Part shown: positions 1 to 6,492 of the stretch, one piece after another
Layout: every line of letters begins with the position of its first letter
How positions within the stretch are numbered: the first letter of the stretch is position 1
Assembly: GCA_031283025.1 (NCBI GenBank)
Contig: JAITCP010000096.1
Coordinates: 1 to 12,056, forward strand
DNA length: 12,056 nucleotides
From: Spirochaetaceae bacterium
Lineage (GTDB): Bacteria; Spirochaetota; Spirochaetia; Treponematales; Breznakiellaceae
Direction of reading: 5' to 3'
Program-made: the position numbers and the translations under genes
The notes under the pieces: generated by a model
Seen by the model: only the letters and a program-made list of their open reading frames with translations
The model's database searches: none
Told to the model about the DNA's origin: nothing

Positions 1-2
1 CC

Positions 3-317
3 GAATGGGAAAGCAAAGAATATAACCTTTCAATGGAATTTGACGCTTTGCTTGAAAACGGTACACAGGCAATGGTTGTAGAAGTAAAGGCAAAATTGGA
101 CAAGAACGATGTTGACGAACAGATCAGCCGCATGGAAAAAGTCCGCCGTTATGCCGACTTGTATAAAGATTCCCGGCAATTTTATTGCGCTATGGCGGCA
201 ATGGCCGCCAAAAAAGAAGTCATAAAATATGCCCTGGAAAAAGGCTTTTACCTGATCATGCCTTCCGGCGATGATGTAAAAATAACGGCACCGGCGCATG
301 AACCGCGATTCTGGTGA
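3..317 (+). CDS. PD-(D/E)XK nuclease-like hypothetical protein, C-terminal part
   Basis: The reading frame is open to the left edge, so this is the 3' end of a longer gene; the first internal Met (base 33) is probably not the start. Counting from base 3, the visible 104 residues contain EFD (Asp14), then VEVK (Glu27, Lys29). This D-x12-ExK spacing fits the core of the PD-(D/E)XK nuclease superfamily. A charged helix (RMEKVRRYADLYKD) and a terminal strand (KGFYLIMPSGDDVKI) follow. I recognise the overall pattern from short spirochaete and cyanobacterial hypothetical proteins with a predicted nuclease-like fold and no assigned role. The gene ends with TGA and converges on the lipoprotein gene 327-1109 with 9 nt between stops and no visible terminator. 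Nuclease activity is inferred from motif geometry only. Confidence 0.72.
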   Translation, partial: EWESKEYNLSMEFDALLENGTQAMVVEVKAKLDKNDVDEQISRMEKVRRYADLYKDSRQFYCAMAAMAAKKEVIKYALEKGFYLIMPSGDDVKITAPAHEPRFW

Positions 318-326
318 TCTGTTTCC

Positions 327-1109
327 TCACCTCGGCGGGCGGAGCGGAGGGGTTCCCGCTTTGATTATAAGAACCTGTACGCCCGCGCTGTAGTTTGTAT
401 CCGCTGTCGTGACGGTTATTCTTATTGTCCCGTATTTTTCATGTTGATCCACAAAAAGGGTATTTCCCTCCATTCCGGTTCCTGCCGCTACAAGGTGCCC
501 TTCTTCTTCATCGGCGCTGTTTGTAAAGCTTACCCGTTCCGTTATTTCCCAGACAAGCGGCGGGCTGCCGACATTTCCGGTTCCGGTAAACACCGGAGTA
601 AAGGTAATGTTCTCTCCGGCGGCAACAACGGCGAGTTCTTCAAGTATTATAACGCCGGTAACGGCGGGAATGTCGACGGTAATCTTTGCCTCACCGTATA
701 TGTTTCCGTCAATAACCGATGCCGCCCGTATATAGAAAATACTGCCCTGTGCCGCGTTATCCGGCACGGTAAGCCTGATGCCTTCACCTACTGCCAGTTC
801 TACCGGTTCAATGACCGTTCCGTCCGCCGCATCCGGGCTAATCGACCAGGAAACTTCCTTCCATGTTTTGTCCTGTTCGGGAAAGTCCCTGCCGGAAACT
901 TCAGCGTAGAAAATTTCCGTCTGCCCTTGTTCAATAACTACGGCCCCTTCCCAGGGGGCAACGTATTCCGCCAGCAGGAATACGTTTACGCCGGTAACGG
1001 CGGGGCCGCCATGCGGCGGTTCAGCGCCGCTGCCGTTGCCGCAGCCGGCTGCGGTAAAGACCATTGCCGCAAGCGCCATAAAAGAAAATAGTTTGTTTGA
1101 AATATTCAT
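327..1109 (-). CDS. Lipoprotein with two bacterial Ig-like modules
   Basis: The protein starts MNISNKLFSFMALAAMVFTAAGC, given here as a short N-region, a hydrophobic core and lipobox AAGC with the lipidated Cys at residue 23. An in-frame ATG three codons upstream (1118) is equally possible. I prefer 1109 because a weak GAG lies four bases before it, and the longer frame to 1178 runs into the divergent promoter region. After a short Gly-rich linker come two modules, each opening with a VTGV strand and ending in an alternating hydrophobic strand (GEAKITVDI and AGVQVLII). This is the layout of bacterial Ig-like (Big-type) domains in surface proteins. The role is unknown; adhesion or scaffolding on the periplasmic or outer surface is a guess. 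The last residues (AGTPPLRPPR) are encoded by a GC-rich tail that looks unlike the rest of the gene. It is divergent from the barrel gene at 1208. Confidence 0.75.
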   Translation of the reverse strand: MNISNKLFSFMALAAMVFTAAGCGNGSGAEPPHGGPAVTGVNVFLLAEYVAPWEGAVVIEQGQTEIFYAEVSGRDFPEQDKTWKEVSWSISPDAADGTVIEPVELAVGEGIRLTVPDNAAQGSIFYIRAASVIDGNIYGEAKITVDIPAVTGVIILEELAVVAAGENITFTPVFTGTGNVGSPPLVWEITERVSFTNSADEEEGHLVAAGTGMEGNTLFVDQHEKYGTIRITVTTADTNYSAGVQVLIIKAGTPPLRPPR

Positions 1110-1166
1110 AAATCTCATATTTATAATATAGTAAAGTGTCTTGCCAGGAAATACAATCCCGGCTGC

Positions 1167-1195
1167 TTGTATATTCATAAAAGATTTAGTATTCT
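1167..1195 (+). promoter_or_regulatory. Candidate sigma-70-type promoter for the surface-protein operon
   Basis: TTGTAT (1167-1172) and TATTCT (1190-1195) are separated by exactly 17 bases. They match the -35 consensus at 3 of 6 positions and the -10 consensus at 4 of 6. Transcription would start near 1202, leaving only about 5-6 bases before the ATG at 1208, and no Shine-Dalgarno sequence is visible there. On the opposite strand an AT-rich run (about 1119-1132) could hold the -10 box of the divergent lipoprotein gene, but I see no convincing -35 for it. Confidence 0.4.
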
Positions 1196-1207
1196 ATATG
1201 AAATAGT

Positions 1208-2653
1208 ATGAAAAGGATAGTTTTTACCGGCCTTTTAACGCTGCTTACCGCCGCCTTGATCTTTTCGCAGGAAAGCGTACAAGAGAATGTGCAGGAAAGC
1301 GCTGTACAAGAGAACGCTCAAAAAAGCTCACAGGAAAACGTGCAGGAAAAAAACCTCCGGGTATACGCCGCCGTTATAACCGGACTCAGATTTGAAGCGG
1401 TTGGGGGCGGAGCTGACTGGAATAAGGCGCCCGATTACGAATGGACAGGGCCGGCGAACAGCGATACAGGTTTTTCCCTGACTGAAACAAGCGCAAACAG
1501 CCCTTATTCCCCCCGCTTATCCCTTTGGCATGATGACTTTGGCAACGGATTTTTACTTGATCTGCGTTATACCAAAAACGACGCGGGGCTGGTAGTGAGC
1601 ACCGAATTGCAGTTTCTGCAGCCAAGCCCGTATTTAAGCAGTATGTCCCTTGAATTTGTCAATGCCTACGCGTGGCTTGATCTTTATAACAGGATGTTCC
1701 GCTTGTCCGTCGGCCATATTGATGATCCGGTATGGTGGTCGCCCGGCGTAGAACCTTTCAGATACGATACGGGGCTTGGACTGCGCTTTGAAGCCAAACC
1801 CGTAGAAGGCCTTAACGTGGGGTTTTTTATCAGAATCGCCGATCACTACAAAGATTTTTGGGTTGATGAAAACGGAAAAGACAAATATGTCGAAACGGAG
1901 CACCCCGTTACAAGAGTAACCGGAATAGGTTCCCATTTTATCGATGCCCTGCTGGAAACCTCATTCGGAATAAGATATGAACACAAGTATTTTGACATTG
2001 CCGCGGGACTGCGCCTTACAAGCAAGGCGACAGGCGCTTTTACGGAAATGGAATGGGGGCTTTACCCCATTACCCAACTAATGCCCGACATAGGCTCCCA
2101 CGGCTACGATCATAAGGACCTTGCAATGGATATGAAAGGCGCGGGGTTAAGGGCCTATGCCGGACTGGGACTCAAAATGATTGACAATTTAACCTTGGAA
2201 GCCGGCGCACAATTTGCAAATCTTGGCTCCTTTAACAGATACGGCTGGATATGGATAACCCAGAGGGTTCAATACAATCTGGATGATTATAACCTTCACA
2301 TGGGTTTGAATTTTCATCAAAGAATACCGGTAACAGATGAGGATTTTAGCCCTAAAGGAATGTTGGCAAAAGACGCTGTAAAGCCTTCTCCCGATCTGGA
2401 ATTCGGCGTTTGGGGGTCTTACGCCCTGGGGCAAAAAACCGGGGTAAGGCTGGACACCCGTTTTATAACCATACCCGGAATCCTGGATATGCAGATCAGC
2501 CCCATGCCGGGTTTTTGGCACGTCTTTGGAGAGAATGTCATACTCTACACTTATTACCGCTTTTATATTTCATATTTCAACGAGGCTACAACAGGATATA
2601 AGGATCCCCTTATACGGAACGCGGTACAGGTAAATCTTGAATGGAGGTTTTAA
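1208..2653 (+). CDS. Treponemal-type outer-membrane beta-barrel protein
   Basis: The 481-residue product begins with a classical signal peptide (MKRIVFTGLLTLLTAALIFSQ) with cleavage likely after residue 20 or 21. A Q/E-rich low-complexity linker follows (residues 21-47), then a body of alternating amphipathic strands rich in Tyr, Trp and Phe (for example GLRFEAKPVEGLNVGFFIRIAD, split by a turn). The chain ends in VNLEWRF, a terminal Phe with alternating hydrophobics as expected of the BAM-recognised last strand. It is therefore predicted to be an outer-membrane barrel, perhaps a porin. No substrate or named family can be assigned. The ATG at 1208 gives a perfect signal peptide but has no visible Shine-Dalgarno sequence, unlike the downstream genes. 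It is the first gene of a four-gene cluster; the next start is 19 nt beyond its stop. Confidence 0.8.
   Translation: MKRIVFTGLLTLLTAALIFSQESVQENVQESAVQENAQKSSQENVQEKNLRVYAAVITGLRFEAVGGGADWNKAPDYEWTGPANSDTGFSLTETSANSPYSPRLSLWHDDFGNGFLLDLRYTKNDAGLVVSTELQFLQPSPYLSSMSLEFVNAYAWLDLYNRMFRLSVGHIDDPVWWSPGVEPFRYDTGLGLRFEAKPVEGLNVGFFIRIADHYKDFWVDENGKDKYVETEHPVTRVTGIGSHFIDALLETSFGIRYEHKYFDIAAGLRLTSKATGAFTEMEWGLYPITQLMPDIGSHGYDHKDLAMDMKGAGLRAYAGLGLKMIDNLTLEAGAQFANLGSFNRYGWIWITQRVQYNLDDYNLHMGLNFHQRIPVTDEDFSPKGMLAKDAVKPSPDLEFGVWGSYALGQKTGVRLDTRFITIPGILDMQISPMPGFWHVFGENVILYTYYRFYISYFNEATTGYKDPLIRNAVQVNLEWRF
1268..1348 (+). repeat. Q/E-rich imperfect repeat linker in the barrel protein
   Basis: Residues 21-47 repeat the unit QE-(S/N)-VQ(E) about five times with small variations (QESVQENVQE, SAVQENAQ, SSQENVQE). 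The DNA shows matching imperfect repeats of caggaaagcg / caagagaa / caggaaaacgtg. It probably forms a flexible periplasmic or N-terminal plug-side linker, and it is a likely place for copy-number variation between strains. Confidence 0.6.
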
Positions 2654-2663
2654 CCCAATGTAT

Positions 2664-2667
2664 GGAG
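2664..2667 (+). promoter_or_regulatory. Ribosome binding site deciding the start at 2673
   Basis: GGAG lies five bases before ATG 2673, which begins a clean lipoprotein signal (MKKIYQ). Two earlier in-frame ATGs (2637 and 2658) would add residues that break the signal peptide pattern; the first also overlaps the upstream gene. Confidence 0.65.
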
Positions 2668-2672
2668 TATTT

Positions 2673-4304
2673 ATGAAAAAAATATATCAAACCGGATTCA
2701 TTTTTTTACTTGGCCTTATGTTTCTTGCCTGTATTGTGCCGTCAACCGATACAATCGACAAATATACCGTTACGTTTAACCCCACGGGAGGCGCGCTTGC
2801 CGCGAATGATAAAAGCAGACAGACCGATAAAGACGGCAGAATTACAGACCTGCCGACGCCGGTGAAAGCGGGATATGATTTTATTGAATGGCGCACTTCC
2901 GGCAATACCCGAATTTCTACAAATTATGTTTTTTTTGAGGACACCATAGTTTTTGCCCGCTGGAGCGGCGACTCTGAGGAAATGGATGACGGCGGCATTA
3001 TTGCGGAAATTGCCCGTTTGAAGCGGGAAGCGCAAAGCGGGGGGAATTATGAAATTGTTATTGACAATACAGAATCGGTATCATTCTTTCTGCCGCCTCA
3101 AACCCTTGATTTTGGCGCCAGAAACAACATTACCATAACCATACAATCCCGGATACAGTTCACAAATGAAGTGGACCCTAATACCGGGGAGTATATAGGC
3201 TGGCCGTGCATAGTGAACCTTACACAAAGGGGCTCCGTTCTTACCATAGGCCGGGGCGTTACCCTGAAACTGGAAGGCGTTACGTTTAACGGTTTGGACA
3301 GAAACACCGCCCCTATGGTTGTTATCAATTCAGGCGGCGCGCTGGAAATGTATGAGGGGGCAAGAATTGCCGACAACATTTATGAGACTGACTTTTATAT
3401 GAACAACCGCAGTGAAGCCGGCGGTATATGGGTAAAGAGCGGAGCACAGCTTCTTCTGGACGGCGGGCAAGTTGTCAATAATTTTGCCTACGACGGAGGC
3501 GGCGTAAGGGTGGATGACGGCGGATATTTTGAGATGATCAAAGGGGAAATCTCCTATAACCAGGCCGATTTCGGCGGCGGCGTGCATTTGGATAAAGGAG
3601 CCGAATTTATAATGCACGATGGGGGAATCCTGAATAATTCCGCCTTCGGCGGCGGCGGTGTAGCCGTGTGGGAGACTTCAACCTTTACCATGAACGGAGG
3701 GCTTATCCAGGATAACAGCGCCGAAGGGGGTGGAGGGGTGTTTGTCAGGGGGCTTTTTACCATGAATGACGGAACAATCAGAAAGTGCAACGCCGGTGAC
3801 GGCGGCGGCGTATTTATAAGGTACGACGGGACATTTATCATGTACGGCGGGGAAATATCGGAGAACGATGCTTACGGCGGCGGCGGCGTATCAATACAGG
3901 CATCCCCGGGAAGTTTTACCATGTTTGGCGGAGTAATTAAAGACAACGAGGCTACAAGCTGGGGCGGCGGTGTATCCAACGACGGCGGCTACTTTAATAT
4001 GCGCGGCGGCGAAATCATGGGCAATAAGGCATCCTACCAGGGGGGCGGTTATTCGGGATATTTCGGCATATTCCAACTGGAAACGGGAATTATTTACGGC
4101 AAAGATGCCGTGCCGCCGGCGCTTCCAAACATCTGCGACAACTACAGTGACGAGGATGCCGTATACATTCGCAAGGATTCCGGATTGGCGTTCCTGGGCA
4201 CATTCGGCGGCGGACCTAACGGCGCCTTTACATCGAAAGGCACGCTGTCCGGCAAAGAAAAAACGGTAAAAGCGGAAAACGGCGTTTTACTGGAATACCC
4301 GTAA
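2673..4304 (+). CDS. Lipoprotein with InlB-type repeat and right-handed beta-helix repeats
   Basis: The 543-residue product starts MKKIYQTGFIFLLGLMFLAC, with lipobox FLAC and the acylated Cys at residue 20. Residues 31-97 form one InlB B-repeat-like (Flg_new, Listeria-Bacteroides) module: YTVTFNPTGG, then AGYDFIEWRT, then a terminal ARW. A strand-rich region (residues about 110-250) leads into about nine repeats of 24-28 residues (residues 253-460). They have the pattern FxMxGGxIxxNxA followed by GGGV, as in right-handed parallel beta-helix and Pmp-like surface proteins. A non-repeating cap ends the protein. It is probably an elongated envelope or surface protein for adhesion or glycan contact; this is inferred from fold only and no catalytic residues are recognised. 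It lies 19 nt after the barrel gene and 20 nt before the next lipoprotein gene, so co-transcription is likely. Confidence 0.8.
   Translation: MKKIYQTGFIFLLGLMFLACIVPSTDTIDKYTVTFNPTGGALAANDKSRQTDKDGRITDLPTPVKAGYDFIEWRTSGNTRISTNYVFFEDTIVFARWSGDSEEMDDGGIIAEIARLKREAQSGGNYEIVIDNTESVSFFLPPQTLDFGARNNITITIQSRIQFTNEVDPNTGEYIGWPCIVNLTQRGSVLTIGRGVTLKLEGVTFNGLDRNTAPMVVINSGGALEMYEGARIADNIYETDFYMNNRSEAGGIWVKSGAQLLLDGGQVVNNFAYDGGGVRVDDGGYFEMIKGEISYNQADFGGGVHLDKGAEFIMHDGGILNNSAFGGGGVAVWETSTFTMNGGLIQDNSAEGGGGVFVRGLFTMNDGTIRKCNAGDGGGVFIRYDGTFIMYGGEISENDAYGGGGVSIQASPGSFTMFGGVIKDNEATSWGGGVSNDGGYFNMRGGEIMGNKASYQGGGYSGYFGIFQLETGIIYGKDAVPPALPNICDNYSDEDAVYIRKDSGLAFLGTFGGGPNGAFTSKGTLSGKEKTVKAENGVLLEYP
3429..4052 (+). 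repeat. About nine coding repeats of a parallel beta-helix
   Basis: Each unit ends in GGGV (or GGGY in the last) and carries a FxMxGG strand, a central Ile/Val and an Asn ladder. Unit ends read DGGGV, FGGGV, GGGGV, GGGGV, DGGGV, GGGGV, WGGGV and QGGGY. At DNA level they share GGCGGCGG-type runs but otherwise differ, so the array is old and under protein-level selection rather than a recent tandem duplication. Confidence 0.75.
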
Positions 4305-4307
4305 AAC
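4284..4307 (+). promoter_or_regulatory. Hairpin across a stop codon, between two lipoprotein genes
   Basis: GTTTTAC (4284-4290) and GTAAAAC (4301-4307) are perfect inverted repeats around a 10-base loop. They span the TAA of the beta-helix lipoprotein gene and end five bases before the next gene's AGGAGG. No T-tract follows, so it is not a standard terminator. It might affect mRNA processing or translation of the downstream gene. Confidence 0.35.
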
Positions 4308-4311
4308 AAAA

Positions 4312-4317
4312 AGGAGG
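4312..4317 (+). promoter_or_regulatory. Strong ribosome binding site
   Basis: A full AGGAGG sits seven bases before ATG 4325 and fixes the start of the 313-residue lipoprotein. Confidence 0.7.
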
Positions 4318-4324
4318 AAAATTC

Positions 4325-5266
4325 ATGATTAGGAAAACGGCGGCAGCCGGAATAATAATTTTTGTGTTGTTTGTTTCCGCTTGCGATTATTTTGAGACCG
4401 GAGACCGGCTTAACGGTATATGGATAGCCGAAAGCGGCGCACGGTTTACTTTCGACAATACTAACTTTACCAGGGTTCCTATATACGGCTCTGTTGAGAC
4501 GGGGACCTATACGGCAAATGACGGCCTTATAAAGCTCAGCCGTTACGGCGCTTTTGTCGATGTAACTTTGGAATATGTCCTGCAATTCCCCTACCTTACC
4601 ATAGATGAAATCAAATATACCAGCGCTTCGTCTGCCAAGCCTCCGTCTCCCCCGCCTATAGACGGTTTCTGGGTTCTGCCTCCCCTGATGTTTGAAACCG
4701 ACGGCTTTGATATTGTTTTTAAGAATGGCGGGTACAAGGGAGACGGCATTGAAGGTGAATATGATATGCGCGCTACTTTTAAGGGCATATACAATATCCG
4801 CCGCGATCTTGTTTCCAACACCGACAAATTAACAATGACCCCTACTCATGTTCACGGCGACTATTTCCGCGTGTTTCTGAGCAGGCTGCCTATAAGCCTT
4901 TTTATCTTATTCGATGAACTCGAAATGCCGGCGTTTACCCAGGAAGATTCAGGCGATGTGTGGGGATTCTTTCCCTGGTGGTATACGCCGGATGAGGTAA
5001 TGAAGTACTTTAAGGATGCCGAAGCCAGAGCGCCGACTTTGGCAATACGGTCAGAGCTTGTTCATGCCCGCAGCTATTTCTTTAACTACTTTGAACCGGG
5101 TAATTACAAATATTCCCTGGAATTTACCACAGTTTTTCCGGAAGTTCTTAACCAAAATCAACTGGTAACGTCGGGCGCCAGAAATAAGCTTACCTTAATA
5201 AACGACGCCGACGATCACATTTCCATATTATACAGGTATAAGCCGGGCGCTCAACCGCAGGAATGA
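4325..5266 (+). CDS. Lipoprotein with two related beta-rich modules, unknown function
   Basis: The 313-residue product has a short signal (MIRKTAAAGIIIFVLFVSAC) with lipobox VSAC, Cys20. Module one begins at residue 29 with LNGIWIAESGARFTFD and contains a GTYTANDGLIKLS strand pair. A proline-rich linker (residues 105-111) leads to module two, which opens with the matching IDGFWVLPP (residues 112-120) and a later GEYDM / GIYNI strand pair. The G-x-W start followed by a G-x-Y strand resembles lipocalin-like beta-sandwich or barrel modules common in treponemal lipoproteins, though I cannot assign a named family. The last third (from about residue 210) is helical and aromatic (VWGFFPWWY, YFFNYF). 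It sits between two other lipoprotein genes with 20 and 28 nt gaps, and is probably an envelope component working with them. Confidence 0.75.
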   Translation: MIRKTAAAGIIIFVLFVSACDYFETGDRLNGIWIAESGARFTFDNTNFTRVPIYGSVETGTYTANDGLIKLSRYGAFVDVTLEYVLQFPYLTIDEIKYTSASSAKPPSPPPIDGFWVLPPLMFETDGFDIVFKNGGYKGDGIEGEYDMRATFKGIYNIRRDLVSNTDKLTMTPTHVHGDYFRVFLSRLPISLFILFDELEMPAFTQEDSGDVWGFFPWWYTPDEVMKYFKDAEARAPTLAIRSELVHARSYFFNYFEPGNYKYSLEFTTVFPEVLNQNQLVTSGARNKLTLINDADDHISILYRYKPGAQPQE

Positions 5267-5294
5267 ACCGCCGGTTAAGTAAAAGGAGTTTCTT

Positions 5295-6461
5295 ATGAAA
5301 AATATGCGCCAAATTTTCGGAATTATCGCCGTATCGGCATTATTGGGTTTTGCCGGATGTGAAAAAGACCTGGACAGTTCCGTTACCCCAATCATAAATG
5401 ACGGCGCGCATACCGTTACCATAACCGGAATCCCTTCGCAGCACCGGAGTATGGAAATACGCATAATGAGCGATATTGACCCCTATCCGGGCGTTGAAGT
5501 TGCCTGCGGCTATAACGAAATCAACAAAGGCAAGACGGCGATTCCCCTGCTCGACCAATATATGGAAGACTGGATCGGCAGCGGGGAATATTTCATTGTG
5601 CTGGATTTGGACAAAGTATATGTGTATACAGACGGCAGCCCTGTCCCTCCCATGGACAATATTAAAAAATATAACTTTCAAAACTCCGGTACGGAAATTG
5701 ATTTTAGTAAATTCAGTACCTATGATGAAGACAGTTCAAATCCGTACCGTATCACCATTACCGATATAACAGAAAACTATAACGCTTTTACCGGAACAGT
5801 AAACGTATACAATGCCGCAAGCGGAGTGATTGCCGACGGCAAGGCGGCGATCTCCGACAGTACCGCGAAAATTGATTTGTATGTGGATGATCTTTTCCAC
5901 TCCGGCTGGAAAGGGGGCGTTGAAGCCGCTTTTACTTTTACTATATCCGGCACCAATTATGTGTATACAGGCAGCAGTTCCCTGGACAATAGCATCGGAG
6001 AAGGAACATGGGGTAACGCTCCCAAGTATAACTTCAGGAATACTTCTTCATCCGTCAGTTTTAGCCGGTTTAAAACAAATGACATTATTTACCTGCCTAC
6101 GGTTATAACAATTAACGGCCTTGATTCTAAATATAGCACTGATGACCATTTTGCAAGTATATTAGTTTCAGCATCTCAGGGTTATAACCCCTTGAACAGT
6201 ATTATGAACTCCGGTGATATAAATTCCGGAAATACGGAAACTACCGTATCTCTCCCCCAGAACGCCGGCCCGTTATTTATCTTTTTGATTGTCATTAAAA
6301 CGGAAAAGGTTATGTTCGATGGCATAGAGTTTCCCAAAGAAGTGCCGGTTGCCGCCTATCAGACAAAAACCGCAATAAACATCACAACAGGATTGACGCT
6401 GAACATTGGCAGTAACTTTGAGGAAGCCGATATTCCCGACATTGATGACGGCAATTCCTAG
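5295..6461 (+). CDS. Triple-repeat lipoprotein, unknown function
   Basis: The 388-residue product starts MKNMRQIFGIIAVSALLGFAGC, given here with lipobox FAGC and Cys22. AAGGAG at 5283-5288 stands six bases before this ATG. The mature part is three homologous repeats starting at residues 39, 152 and 269. Each opens with a (V/I)TI(T/N)-x-(I/L) strand. The first two share a (Y/F)xxx...VYTxxS block and close with KYNFQNSGTEIDFSKF versus KYNFRNTSSSVSFSRF. The third is more diverged (TVITINGL, then TAINITTGLTLNIGSNF). The fold is probably all-beta, and no catalytic motif is visible. It ends the rightward cluster, with its TAG 31 nt from the convergent amylase stop. I do not recognise a named family. 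Confidence 0.75.
   Translation: MKNMRQIFGIIAVSALLGFAGCEKDLDSSVTPIINDGAHTVTITGIPSQHRSMEIRIMSDIDPYPGVEVACGYNEINKGKTAIPLLDQYMEDWIGSGEYFIVLDLDKVYVYTDGSPVPPMDNIKKYNFQNSGTEIDFSKFSTYDEDSSNPYRITITDITENYNAFTGTVNVYNAASGVIADGKAAISDSTAKIDLYVDDLFHSGWKGGVEAAFTFTISGTNYVYTGSSSLDNSIGEGTWGNAPKYNFRNTSSSVSFSRFKTNDIIYLPTVITINGLDSKYSTDDHFASILVSASQGYNPLNSIMNSGDINSGNTETTVSLPQNAGPLFIFLIVIKTEKVMFDGIEFPKEVPVAAYQTKTAINITTGLTLNIGSNFEEADIPDIDDGNS
5409..6419 (+). repeat. Three homologous coding repeats of about 105-120 residues
   Basis: Repeat 1 covers about 5409-5714, repeat 2 about 5748-6071 and repeat 3 about 6099-6419. Repeats 1 and 2 still share DNA identity in places, such as the 13-base tatgtgtatacag at 5619-5631 and 5958-5970, each followed shortly by tggacaata. 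This suggests a duplication that is not very ancient. Confidence 0.6.
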
Positions 6462-6492
6462 TCAACGAAGCCGAGCATTTTGTGGACAGACA

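Noticed and set aside
441..1091. A 216-codon open frame on the plus strand opposite the Ig-like lipoprotein
   Set aside because: The minus-strand frame has a signal peptide, lipobox and domain pattern. The plus-strand translation is rich in Arg, Gly and Cys with no domain, as expected of an antisense shadow.
2637..2672. Start of the beta-helix lipoprotein at 2637 or 2658
   Set aside because: The extra residues disturb the lipoprotein signal. GGAG at 2664-2667 serves the ATG at 2673.
3429..4052. GGCGGCGG-rich periodic DNA as a CRISPR-like or satellite array
   Set aside because: Spacing varies between 24 and 28 codons, the units are diverged, and the repeats are fully explained by GGGV turns of a coding beta-helix.
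5266..5276. Small palindrome AACCG-C-CGGTT after the 313-residue lipoprotein gene
   Set aside because: Five-base arms with a one-base centre cannot form a useful hairpin, and no T-tract follows.
6462..6492. Bidirectional terminator between the two convergent operons
   Set aside because: I looked on both strands and found no stem longer than a few bases and no T-tract in the 31-base gap.
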